Shown one piece after another: positions 1 through 7,243 of a stretch of DNA of 64,000 nt (its first letter is position 1; every line of letters starts with the position of its first letter). The translations under genes were made by a program, and so were the position numbers. The notes beneath the pieces were generated by a model. It did not search any database. It was not told the DNA's origin and worked only from the letters and a program-made list of their open reading frames with translations. The stretch comes from Blautia hydrogenotrophica DSM 10507. Its GTDB lineage: Bacteria > Bacillota > Clostridia > Lachnospirales > Lachnospiraceae. Location of the stretch: positions 2,418,001 to 2,482,000 of the forward strand of contig NZ_CP136423.1 in assembly GCF_034356035.1 (NCBI RefSeq). Reading direction: 5' to 3'.

Positions 1-305
1 GAAACAACTTTCTCGGCCTCTGAGGAATCTTGTGCAATCCGGTTCACCGCCACGAATGATACCCCTGCCGCACCTCCGAGCAGCACTCCACTCAGCGCCA
101 GAGCAGCCGCTCTTTTTAACAGTCTTTTATGATTTTCTTTTAAATAAGGTTTTTTCCCTTTCTTCGGTTTTCCCAGCTCAGGGCCTGTTTCCGAAGAATT
201 CCGCGCCCCCTTTTCGTATTCTCTCTCAAAATTTTCCCCCTCTGTCTCGTTGGCTTGATATACATTTTGATTCGTCTGCTGAATCTCATAACGCTCGTCA
301 CTCAT
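1..305 (-). CDS. N-terminal fragment of HtrA-like serine protease (cut by window edge)
   Basis: The visible 101 residues begin MSDERYEIQQ and contain a hydrophilic, Gln/Glu-rich cytoplasmic leader, a Lys-rich patch, and one hydrophobic segment around residues 66-92 that would anchor the protein in the membrane. This layout is what I know from membrane-anchored HtrA/DegP trypsin-like proteases of Lachnospiraceae, but the protease and PDZ domains lie outside the window, so the family is an inference from the N-terminus. Two ATGs lie close together; the AGGAGG at 313-318 is one base from the ATG at 311 but seven from the ATG at 305, so 305 is the better start. It is transcribed away from the next gene. 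Confidence 0.55.
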   Translation of the reverse strand, partial: MSDERYEIQQTNQNVYQANETEGENFEREYEKGARNSSETGPELGKPKKGKKPYLKENHKRLLKRAAALALSGVLLGGAAGVSFVAVNRIAQDSSEAEKVV

Positions 306-499
306 GTTCATTCCTCCTAATCTTTCTCTCTTTCTTTAATTGTATCTTGATTGCTGTACTTTTTTCCTTTCTTGCGTTTGAGTATATAAAAAATATGTGA
401 TGAAATCGTTATAAAAATATGTTCATTTCGTGAAACTGTGACTTTCCTTTTTTTCTCACACAAGGTATACTATCAATGAAAATAGGAGGTTTAAAATAT

Positions 500-2215
500 A
501 TGAACACATCGACACAACTACGAAGCCAACTAGCTTCCATACACCGAAAGAGTTATCCTGCCTACAAGTCACTGAAAGGCAGCTATGATTTCCAGCGTTA
601 CATTTTTCATATCGAGCACGTTCAAGGAGACCCTTTTGCCTCTCCTTCCAATGTCCGTGTCTTTGTCCCTCACAGCAAGGCTGGTTTTCCAGAAGAATAC
701 TATCAGACTGCACACACAAGAGTTGCTCTGCAGGATTATCTCATCCGCCGCATGGAAAAAGAATTGTCTCCCCATAGCTTCCAGGCAAAGGGTTCTGGAA
801 AGAGCGGAATTCTCAGGATTACTCATTGCGGACAGGAAATTCTCGAACGGACGGCCTGCAAAATTGACAGACAGGGAATTCATGTACGTTTTGAAATCGG
901 ATTTCCCGCCAATGGAAGAACGATCAATGCACCAGAACTGGAGAAAATCTTTTTTTCTATTCTCCCAGACTGTGTTTTTCACGCTCTCTACTACAAAAAT
1001 CAAAATCCCGACACAGTTCTTCAAGTTTTCGAGCTGGCCGAAGATCAATACTTCATTCGACAGGAGTTGTCACGTTTAGGTCTCACCGCATTTGTGGCGG
1101 ATGGAGCCATCTTGCCCAGGCAAAGCGGTGTCAGCGACCTCCCTATGAAGAACTGTATTCCGTTTTCCTCTCCTGAGTCTTTGAGGATTCAGCTTCAGCT
1201 CCCCCACAAAGGAGCCTTGACAGGAATGGGGCTCCCTCGTGGCATCACACTGATTGTCGGAGGAGGCTACCACGGAAAATCCACTCTGCTCCAAGCTCTG
1301 GAAATGGGGGTCTACAATCACAGAAAAGGAGACGGACGCGAGTACGTTATCACAGACTCCACTGCCTTAAAAATCCGAGCAGAAGATGGGCGCCACATTC
1401 AGCAGGTGGACATCTCCCTGTTTATCAATGATTTGCCCAACCAAAAAGACACTCGGGCTTTTACCTCTCTGGACGCCAGCGGCAGCACCTCTCAGGCCGC
1501 CAATATCGCAGAAGGACTCTACGGGGGTAGTCGTCTATTTTTGATCGACGAAGATACCTCCGCCACGAATTTCATGGTCCGCGACAAGATGATGCAGACC
1601 CTAATCCGCAGGGAAAAAGAACCAATCACCCCGTTTTTGGAACGAATCCGGGAAATCTATGAACATTCCGGCTGTTCCACAATCCTTGTGGCCGGCAGTT
1701 CCGGCGCCTTCTTCCACAAGGCCGACACCGTGATACAGATGGATTCCTATCGACCTATAGACATCACAAAAGCTGCAAAAGAACTGTGTCAGAAATATCC
1801 GCTCCTTCCAACTGAAAAACCACCTTACCACGCTCCCAAGGATAAGCGAATTGTCCTCCCCCACAATGACAGACACAGCCGCCATGGCAGTCGAGGGCCT
1901 GAACGCGCAAAGTTAAAAGTGCTCTCAAAGGATGCTTTCTCCATCAACCGTGAGACCGTAGATCTTCGCTATGTAGAACAACTGGCTGATGTGGAACAGA
2001 CTGCTGCCCTTGCTCAGCTTTTGCGCTATACTCTAGAAAATTTAGCAGATGGACGCAATACTGTGCCGCAAATCTGCCAACAGTTAGAAAAATTACTGCA
2101 AAAGGACGGGCTGGACGGACTTTTTGGCACTTCCATGGTCCCTGGTAATCTAGCTATGCCCAGAATGGAAGAGATTCGTTCCTGTCTGAACCGCTACCGA
2201 GGCTGGAAAAACTGA
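500..2215 (+). CDS. Predicted ATPase of the ABC class (ABC_ATPase family)
   Basis: A 571-residue soluble protein resembling the stand-alone predicted ABC-class ATPases (COG3044 type). Walker A is GGGYHGKST at residues 254-262, a signature-like stretch ASGSTSQAANI follows at about 326-336, and Walker B LFLIDED lies at 346-352. There is no membrane domain and no permease partner nearby, so it is not a transporter component; the cellular role of the family is unknown to me. The start was moved to ATG 500 because AGGAGG at 484-489 sits directly upstream, while the in-frame ATG at 476 has no ribosome site. A possible -10 (TATACT, 466-471) precedes it with a poor -35. It is monocistronic and ends at the bidirectional hairpin near 2280. 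Confidence 0.85.
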   Translation: MNTSTQLRSQLASIHRKSYPAYKSLKGSYDFQRYIFHIEHVQGDPFASPSNVRVFVPHSKAGFPEEYYQTAHTRVALQDYLIRRMEKELSPHSFQAKGSGKSGILRITHCGQEILERTACKIDRQGIHVRFEIGFPANGRTINAPELEKIFFSILPDCVFHALYYKNQNPDTVLQVFELAEDQYFIRQELSRLGLTAFVADGAILPRQSGVSDLPMKNCIPFSSPESLRIQLQLPHKGALTGMGLPRGITLIVGGGYHGKSTLLQALEMGVYNHRKGDGREYVITDSTALKIRAEDGRHIQQVDISLFINDLPNQKDTRAFTSLDASGSTSQAANIAEGLYGGSRLFLIDEDTSATNFMVRDKMMQTLIRREKEPITPFLERIREIYEHSGCSTILVAGSSGAFFHKADTVIQMDSYRPIDITKAAKELCQKYPLLPTEKPPYHAPKDKRIVLPHNDRHSRHGSRGPERAKLKVLSKDAFSINRETVDLRYVEQLADVEQTAALAQLLRYTLENLADGRNTVPQICQQLEKLLQKDGLDGLFGTSMVPGNLAMPRMEEIRSCLNRYRGWKN

Positions 2216-2258
2216 AAACGCTCCGCTGTGGATGCGCACGCAATACCGCGGGAAGCAC

Positions 2259-2300
2259 AAAGTGGGCTGCCCCTCAAAACCGAGGTAGCAGCCCACTTTA
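2259..2300. terminator. Bidirectional terminator between convergent genes
   Basis: A perfect 10-bp inverted repeat, AGTGGGCTGC at 2261-2270 and its complement at 2288-2297, with an extra inner CCTC/GAGG pairing and a run of T on the + strand and A on the - strand side. It separates the + ATPase gene from the convergent DUF134-NifX gene and should stop transcription from both sides. Confidence 0.75.
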
Positions 2301-2317
2301 TTATGGGATTCTATGAA

Positions 2318-3070
2318 TTACTCACCGCAGTGATGTCCACACTCATGTTGTCCATGATCTTCACAGTTACCTTCTCCGTGTCCATGTCCATGGTGATTGC
2401 AGACTGTGTCAGGATCATAGTTTAAATTTCCTGCAAGATAAGATTCTACTTGGGCATCGGCATCTCCACAAGCCCCCGGAAACAACTCAATCCCAGCTTC
2501 TGCCAGAGCATTCCTAGCTCCACCGCCAATACCTCCACAAATCAACACATCTACTCCTAAATCTTTCAAGAAACCAGCTAGAGCTCCATGACCGCTTCCA
2601 TTGGTATCCACAATTTGAGCACCGCTGATTTTTCCATCTTCTACGTCGTAAACTTTAAATTGTTCTGTGTGTCCAAAGTGCTGAAAAATTTCTCCATTTT
2701 CAAAGGTAACTGCTAATCTCATCTTATAATCTCCCTTCTTAGCATCCTGTCTTTTTTCTCTGCCGCAGCGAGAACCATTCTGGCCGATCACAAAGTTGCC
2801 TCCTTGTATCTCCAAGCTAGAAGCCTCTACCAGAAAACGCGCGAGCTTTTTACGTGCATCAGTATACAGAGTCTGAACTGTCGCCCTTCCCACGTCCATA
2901 GCAGCCGCACACTCTTCCTGGGTCAATCCCATATAGTCAATCAACCGTATGGTCTCGTACTCTTCCACGGACATCTGAATTCTGTGGTTCGGACAACGGC
3001 AATACGCCGCCTGAAACCGGTCGCACAGCGGTAGTCTACAGACTCGTTTTTCTTTACTCGGTCTTGGCAT
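2318..3070 (-). CDS. DUF134 DNA-binding domain fused to NifX/NifB-type FeMo-cofactor-like domain, His-rich tail
   Basis: A 250-residue two-domain protein. Residues 1 to about 100 match DUF134 (MPRPSKEKR start, Cys-containing N-terminus, and a sigma-region-4-like helix-turn-helix around LTQEECAAAMDVGRATVQ). Residues 117 to about 220 match the dinitrogenase iron-molybdenum cofactor family (NifX/NafY type; MRLAVTFENG, HFGHTEQF, CGGIGGGA). The last 27 residues (224-250) are rich in His and Cys and could bind metal. No nitrogenase genes are present, so a role in metal or Fe-S sensing, with DNA binding by the DUF134 part, is an inference. The ATG at 3070 is preferred because AGGAGG lies just before it. 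Its promoter carries two direct repeats (3084-3137). Confidence 0.85.
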   Translation of the reverse strand: MPRPSKEKRVCRLPLCDRFQAAYCRCPNHRIQMSVEEYETIRLIDYMGLTQEECAAAMDVGRATVQTLYTDARKKLARFLVEASSLEIQGGNFVIGQNGSRCGREKRQDAKKGDYKMRLAVTFENGEIFQHFGHTEQFKVYDVEDGKISGAQIVDTNGSGHGALAGFLKDLGVDVLICGGIGGGARNALAEAGIELFPGACGDADAQVESYLAGNLNYDPDTVCNHHGHGHGEGNCEDHGQHECGHHCGE

Positions 3071-3083
3071 CTTGGCCCTCCTG

Positions 3084-3140
3084 TTTATTGGCATATGTTT
3101 ATTATATTTTTATCTTACCCTTTTTATTAGCATATGTCAA
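3084..3140 (-). promoter_or_regulatory. Promoter of the DUF134-NifX gene with paired direct repeats
   Basis: Reading leftward, -35 TTGACA (3135-3140), 17-bp spacer, -10 TAAGAT (3112-3117). Two copies of TTTATTRGCATATGT (plus-strand reading) lie 39 bp apart at 3084-3098 and 3123-3137; one overlaps the -35 box, the other lies between the start of transcription and the ribosome site. This is a typical arrangement for a repressor; the gene's own DUF134 domain is the obvious candidate (inference). The -35 overlaps the stop codon of the upstream kinase gene. Confidence 0.7.
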
Positions 3141-3769
3141 TAATTTTTTGTTCCAATCTGTTCACAAATTTTCTTCGCCACTTCCCCATAGTCCACCTTT
3201 GAAAAATCCGTGATATCCACCGGAATATGATAACCCAGACAAATATCATAATTTTTCACATCCAAAGCTCTACGAAATTCTTCATAAGTCATAAAAGTAT
3301 CCGGCACAAAGTTCTCATCTTTTTGGGTCATACCCTTATGATAACAAGTCGTCAAATGGCCCAAATGCCGATTCTCTCCTCTGTCTCGGTTCACGCCTCT
3401 TTCATAAATTACTCTCCAATCCCCATAGAGGTAGACAGTGACTGCCTGATAATCATAATCTTCGATCAGCTCTGCCAGGCGTTCTTTATGTCTTTGGTAA
3501 AACGGATACTCAATCATAATATCTTCTTCCAGCCACATATGGTACCTCAATGTCAAATAAAACTCTTCTAGGCTAAACCAATTCAGCCGTTCTTTTTCTT
3601 TTTCATTGTCAAACCCAAAACGGTCAAATTCCTTTTCCTTAATCTCGTCGTAGGAAATCGTTGTCAGTCCTGGAATCGCTTCTTTGATCTTTGTAGCTGC
3701 ATAACTCTTTCCCGTCCCCGGTCCCCCTGTCACAATCACCAATGCTTTTTGACTCTTTCGTGTCTCCAT
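3137..3769 (-). CDS. Small P-loop kinase/AAA-family ATP-binding protein
   Basis: A 210-residue soluble protein with a clear Walker A motif GGPGTGKS at residues 15-22 at the N-terminus, in the position typical of small-molecule kinases and zeta-toxin-like kinases. The rest contains several Arg-rich stretches (RGVNRDRGENRH around residue 125) that could form the lid contacting phosphate. The substrate cannot be read from the sequence. The ATG at 3769 has an AAGGAG site 8-9 bases upstream. It ends inside the promoter of the next leftward gene and appears to be an independent gene. Confidence 0.7.
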   Translation of the reverse strand: METRKSQKALVIVTGGPGTGKSYAATKIKEAIPGLTTISYDEIKEKEFDRFGFDNEKEKERLNWFSLEEFYLTLRYHMWLEEDIMIEYPFYQRHKERLAELIEDYDYQAVTVYLYGDWRVIYERGVNRDRGENRHLGHLTTCYHKGMTQKDENFVPDTFMTYEEFRRALDVKNYDICLGYHIPVDITDFSKVDYGEVAKKICEQIGTKNY

Positions 3770-3890
3770 ATCTGTTCCACTCCTTCGTTCATACTTAATC
3801 GTCTCTGACCCGTAATCTTATCCTATGAAAATTGCCGATATTAGCGTATCATACCGTACTATTTTTTACAATTGGATCTCAGAAATTATC

Positions 3891-3918
3891 TTGTAATTTT
3901 TTTGTAACATGTTAGAAT
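3891..3918 (+). promoter_or_regulatory. Possible promoter of acyltransferase gene
   Basis: TTGTAA (3891-3896), 16-bp spacer, TAGAAT (3913-3918), about 80 bases before the acyltransferase start. The match is moderate, in an AT-rich spacer, so confidence is limited. Confidence 0.4.
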
Positions 3919-3997
3919 ACCATTGTCAGAGTTCTCTCTGTAAAAACTAAGATATCAGAAGACCTCTGAATCCTGTAAGTAAAAAGGAGTTTTCTCG

Positions 3998-4972
3998 ATG
4001 AATTCTACTGTAAAAGAAAGAGATTATTTTTTTGATAATTATCGGTTCCTTCTAATTTTTCTCGTGGTCGTCGGCCACTTTATTGAACCTTGCTTTCGCA
4101 ATCATCCAATGCTGTCCATATTAAAAGGAATTATCTTCTCTTTTCATATGCCGGCTTTCATTTTTATATCCGGTTATTTCTCCAAAAAAACCTCTTCCCT
4201 GAAAAAGCTGATTCAAACCCTATTAATACCGTATTTCGTCTACGAAGTCGTCTACTATATACTGTATATTTATGCACTGCATGCTGAAACAAAGCTCTAC
4301 TTAGCCTATCCTAAATTTACTCTGTGGTACTTAATCGCACTATTCGCCTGGAGAATCGTGGCTCCATGGTTTCAGAAACTTCCGTTTCACCTGCCTTTGG
4401 CTTTCCTAGGCGGTCTACTGATCGGCCTGACGGATTTAGACAATTTTTTGAGCATTCCCAGAATTGTCTATTTCTTCCCATTTTTCCTGGCGGGCATGGA
4501 TTTTAAACCCGAATGGGTCAAAAAACTTCGTACCAGCCAGTACCAACGTCCGATTCTGATCATTGGACTTCCCATTACTCTGGCTGGACTGGCCGCTCTG
4601 TGCTACTGCACCTCGTCCATCCAGATATTTTACGGCAGATACGCTTATAAGATCATGAATCTACGGCCCTTGGAGGGCATCCTGACGAGGATTTTGTGTT
4701 ATGTCATCTCTTTTGCACTGATTTTTGCTGTTATGATGCTGATTTCAGGTAAGAAACTGCCCTGCTCCTATATCGGACAAAGGACCATGCCCATTTACAT
4801 CTTTCATGGACTGTTGTTTCAGAGCATTGATCGTACCAGCGAATTTCTCAGTGAAATACAGACATTGCCGGAAGTAATCTTCCTCCTGATGATGTGTCTA
4901 TTCCTCGTATGGTTTTTCTCCACAAAACCATTTTTATTCATCACCAATAAAATTGCCCATCTGATCTCCTGA
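3998..4972 (+). CDS. Acyltransferase family 3 membrane protein
   Basis: A 324-residue polytopic membrane protein with about ten hydrophobic segments. The start (FFDNYRFLLIFLVVVGHFIEP) has the conserved Arg and His of acyltransferase-3/WecH/OafA-type enzymes, which transfer acyl groups (often acetyl) to cell-surface sugars or other acceptors. FSFHMPAFIFISGY and the C-terminal MPIYIFHGLLF stretch are also typical. The acceptor is unknown and no glycan genes are nearby. An AAAAAGGAG ribosome site precedes the ATG. It stands alone between divergent and co-directional single genes. Confidence 0.85.
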   Translation: MNSTVKERDYFFDNYRFLLIFLVVVGHFIEPCFRNHPMLSILKGIIFSFHMPAFIFISGYFSKKTSSLKKLIQTLLIPYFVYEVVYYILYIYALHAETKLYLAYPKFTLWYLIALFAWRIVAPWFQKLPFHLPLAFLGGLLIGLTDLDNFLSIPRIVYFFPFFLAGMDFKPEWVKKLRTSQYQRPILIIGLPITLAGLAALCYCTSSIQIFYGRYAYKIMNLRPLEGILTRILCYVISFALIFAVMMLISGKKLPCSYIGQRTMPIYIFHGLLFQSIDRTSEFLSEIQTLPEVIFLLMMCLFLVWFFSTKPFLFITNKIAHLIS

Positions 4973-4994
4973 GTAGAACTTATATTTTCTGGAT

Positions 4995-5065
4995 GTTACT
5001 GTTCACTTACTTGCAGTTCGTAACAACAACACGCTTCGTGGAACATTGGATGCCTGAATTGTAAC
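4995..5065 (+). repeat. MITE-like intergenic element, family 1 (copy A, 71 bp)
   Basis: Bounded by GTTACTGTTCA at the left and TGAATTGTAAC (inverted) at the right. It shares the internal tract ACACGCTTCG and an overall length of exactly 71 bp with the copy at 48892-48962. Longer or partial relatives lie at 14526, 15877 and 45196. No coding potential. Confidence 0.7.
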
Positions 5066-5104
5066 TTTTAGATACTTTTAGATTTTATCGCTTTAAAGTG
5101 GATC

Positions 5105-5133
5105 TTGTCTTTTGAGCAAAACCGGAGTATAAT
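5105..5133 (+). promoter_or_regulatory. Promoter of B3/4-domain gene
   Basis: TTGTCT (5105-5110), 17-bp spacer, TATAAT (5128-5133), 47 bases before the ATG at 5180. This shows that the TTG at 5105, which opens a longer frame, is a -35 element and not a start codon. Confidence 0.7.
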
Positions 5134-5179
5134 GTTACCATTATTAATAGAAATAATATGGTTCACAGGAGGAAAAGAC

Positions 5180-5887
5180 ATGAAATTTGAAGTTTATCCT
5201 GAGCTCTTTCAAGCTCTACCCCAAGCTTGTTTTGGTGTCGTAGCAGTCAAAGGCGTAGACAATACCAAAACTTCTTCCAAAATAGAAGCCCTGCTGGCTG
5301 AAAATATTCAGAAATGTGAAGAAAAATATAATGGTAAAAAGGTAAAAGAACAGCCGGAAATTCTTCCATACCGGGAAGCATTTCGTACCCTAGGCATCAA
5401 TCCCAACAAATTTATGTGTTCCATCGAAGCACTACTCACTCGAATTGCAAAAGGAAAAGGATTTCCCCACATCAATACAGTCGTGGACTTAGGAAATGCG
5501 GTCTCCATACAGTATGATCTTCCTATCGGAGCTCACGATATGGATACAGTTCCTGAAGCATTATGTGTCCGGGCCGCCAAAGAAGGCGACCACTTCACTC
5601 CTTTCGGTTCTGATCAGACAGAAACGCCAGACTTAGGGGAGATCGTCTACGTCTCCGGCGAGGAGGTACGCACACGCCGCTGGACTTGGCGTCAAAGCGA
5701 AATCGGCAAAATCACAGAAAAAACTCAAAATCTTCTATTTCCCATCGACGGTTTCACAGATGTGAACAAAGAAACCGTCCTAGAAGCCCGCGATCTGCTG
5801 GCAAAACTTTTGGAGGAGACTTTTAACTGTCAGGTAGTCACAGGTTTTGTAGATAAAGACTCTCCAGTCTTTACCTGTGATCTTTGA
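5180..5887 (+). CDS. B3/B4 tRNA-binding domain protein (COG3382-like)
   Basis: A 235-residue soluble protein made of the B3/4 domain found in the beta chain of phenylalanyl-tRNA synthetase, where it carries the editing site. Stand-alone members (COG3382) are thought to hydrolyse misacylated tRNA or related amino-acyl species; that function is family knowledge, not shown here. Supporting stretches are YREAFRTLGINPNKF near residue 65, LTRIAKGKGFPHINTVVDLGN near 90-110, and the closing cis-element TGFVDKDSPVFTC. The ATG at 5180 follows AGGAGG by eight bases and a good promoter at 5105-5133. It ends at a convergent hairpin. Confidence 0.8.
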   Translation: MKFEVYPELFQALPQACFGVVAVKGVDNTKTSSKIEALLAENIQKCEEKYNGKKVKEQPEILPYREAFRTLGINPNKFMCSIEALLTRIAKGKGFPHINTVVDLGNAVSIQYDLPIGAHDMDTVPEALCVRAAKEGDHFTPFGSDQTETPDLGEIVYVSGEEVRTRRWTWRQSEIGKITEKTQNLLFPIDGFTDVNKETVLEARDLLAKLLEETFNCQVVTGFVDKDSPVFTCDL

Positions 5888-5904
5888 CAATTTAAAGATT
5901 TATA

Positions 5905-5947
5905 CTGCCATGAGGAGGGCTTTCACAACATGGCTCTCCTATGGCAG
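5905..5947. terminator. Hairpin between convergent genes
   Basis: CTGCCAT at 5905-5911 pairs with ATGGCAG at 5941-5947, with further GGAG/CTCC pairing inside. No T tract follows, so it may be a weak or stabilising terminator between the B3/4 gene and the convergent prepilin peptidase. Confidence 0.5.
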
Positions 5948-5994
5948 CACACTTCATGTACCGAGTACAGTTGTCTGCAACTGTCATTTCTATT

Positions 5995-6687
5995 CTATAG
6001 TGTAAAGAATTTCACACAGAAAGCCCATCGCATCATTTTCCTAAAATAAGACAGACAAACCTCTCCCCACAGTGCCATAAACAGAGTCCCTACAGCGAGA
6101 TAAGGCCCCAGAGCAATTATCTTCTCTTTCCGCCCAGCAGACAAACACAGCGACTGTATGAACGCTGCAGCCATGCAGGCTATCAAAAACGTAAAAGTGC
6201 CCCTCCAAAAGCCCAGGAGCAAGCCCACCGCTGCCATCAGCTTCACATCTCCACCCCCAAGGCTCCTCCCTTTTGAAATCTCAAATACAATCCAGAGAGG
6301 TATTCCGACTCCCGCAGCTCCCAGTAGATAACTAGGCCATTCTCCCCAATCCAATACCAGATGCACCAGTCCGAGGCAGAATAAGAATAGATTGATTTCC
6401 GGTGGAATCAGATAGCTGTTCCAGTCTGTAAAAGCCAGAATCAGAAGGGCAGACGCCATCAGGCAATAGAAGCCACTTTCTAGATTACTGCCGTGAACCG
6501 CTACAATCAGGCCATAGAGCAAGCCATTGATATACCTCACCTTCGAGCCCACTGTCCGTTCAAAATCCGCTTTTGTCTGCCATATTCTCCCCCGACCGCC
6601 CAGATTCATATATTTTCCTGTGATTCTCTTCACGATATTTCCCACAGCGATTCCTACCACTGCTGCCACTACCCACGCAAAATTCAT
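5995..6687 (-). CDS. Type IV prepilin peptidase-like aspartic protease (A24), short form
   Basis: A 230-residue membrane protein with six to eight hydrophobic segments. The two catalytic aspartates of the A24 family are visible: FTDWNSYLIPPEIN (Asp88) and GGGDVKLMA (Asp147). The N-terminal cytoplasmic CxxC methylase domain of full-length PilD is absent, so this is the peptidase-only form. No pilin or pilus-assembly gene is in the window, so its substrate is unknown. Two ATGs compete: AGGAG (6697-6701) is three bases from ATG 6693 and nine from ATG 6687, so the latter is chosen. It ends convergent to the B3/4 gene. Confidence 0.85.
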   Translation of the reverse strand: MNFAWVVAAVVGIAVGNIVKRITGKYMNLGGRGRIWQTKADFERTVGSKVRYINGLLYGLIVAVHGSNLESGFYCLMASALLILAFTDWNSYLIPPEINLFLFCLGLVHLVLDWGEWPSYLLGAAGVGIPLWIVFEISKGRSLGGGDVKLMAAVGLLLGFWRGTFTFLIACMAAAFIQSLCLSAGRKEKIIALGPYLAVGTLFMALWGEVCLSYFRKMMRWAFCVKFFTL

Positions 6688-6715
6688 CCTCATCGTCTCC
6701 TATGATACCAAGCAA

Positions 6716-6739
6716 TCCCACTTTGCGAGCCACCGCAAC
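6716..6739 (-). repeat. Dispersed GCAAAGTGGGA repeat, family 3 (copy near rnpB terminator)
   Basis: On the - strand this reads GTTGCGGTGGCTCGCAAAGT followed by GGGA. It matches copies at 14941-14964 (+) and 45059-45081 (-) with the consensus TGCGRYGGCKMGCAAAGTGG. It lies between the prepilin peptidase start and the rnpB terminator. Confidence 0.5.
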
Positions 6740-6769
6740 ACCGCTGCGCGGTGAAACTCCTCTCACATA

Positions 6770-6809
6770 AAAAAAGAAAATCAGCCTCGTCTTTCACTCA
6801 GACGAAGCC
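6770..6809 (-). terminator. Terminator of rnpB
   Basis: GCTTCGTCT (6808-6800) pairs with AGACGAGGC (6792-6784), with one G-U pair, followed on the - strand by a T-rich tract (6780-6770). It lies about 30 bases after the end of RNase P RNA. Confidence 0.8.
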
Positions 6810-6837
6810 CATTTTCTCATCACAAACTCTTATTTAT

Positions 6838-7192
6838 TCTGGTAAGCAGAACGATAAGCCGGGTTATGTCGTTGGGTGATCATCTATCTAGCTCTGCCGT
6901 TGCCAACAGAGTCCAGCGACCCACCTGAAAGCGCGACGGGCAGCCGCATAGCTTTCTTTTCGGTCTTGCTTCGAATGGAGTTTACATGTGCCCTGCCTGT
7001 TACCAGCCAGGCGGTAGTCTCTTACACTGCCTTTCCACCCTTACCGGGTCGGGCCCGGCGGTTTATTTCTGTTGCACTGGTCTGGGAGTCACCTCCACCG
7101 GACGTTATCCGGCATCCTGCCCTGCGAAGCCCGGACTTTCCTCACCTGGCCCCTTTCGTCTGGCCAGCCGCGATCACCTGTCCTGCTTACCA
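6838..7192 (-). ncRNA. rnpB: RNase P RNA, bacterial class A
   Basis: The catalytic RNA of RNase P, which removes 5' leaders from tRNA precursors. Conserved landmarks on the - strand are GAGGAAAGTCCGGGCT near the 5' end, AGAGACTACCGCC in the middle, and ACATAACCCGGCTTAT near the 3' end. The closing helix P1 is visible as GGTAAGCAG at 7191-7183 pairing with CTGCTTACC at 6849-6841. Length is about 355 nt, normal for the class. The promoter at 7199-7228 predicts transcription to begin at about 7192, matching the start of P1. The exact 3' end is uncertain by a few bases. Confidence 0.95.
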
Positions 7193-7198
7193 TAAATT

Positions 7199-7228
7199 AT
7201 TCTAACACAAATTTCCCTCAGTTGACAA
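7199..7228 (-). promoter_or_regulatory. rnpB promoter
   Basis: TTGTCA (7228-7223), 18-bp spacer, TAGAAT (7204-7199) on the - strand. Predicted start about 7192 agrees with the RNA end defined by helix P1. Confidence 0.8.
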
Positions 7229-7243
7229 GTACTATTCCCACTC

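Noticed and set aside
32..400. 122-codon + strand frame at the left edge
   Set aside because: It is the antisense shadow of the HtrA-like gene; the - strand frame has AGGAGG and a sensible membrane anchor.
4995..5065. Dispersed repeats considered as CRISPR or phage att sites
   Set aside because: Copies are single, tens of kilobases apart, differ in length and have no spacers or integrase nearby.
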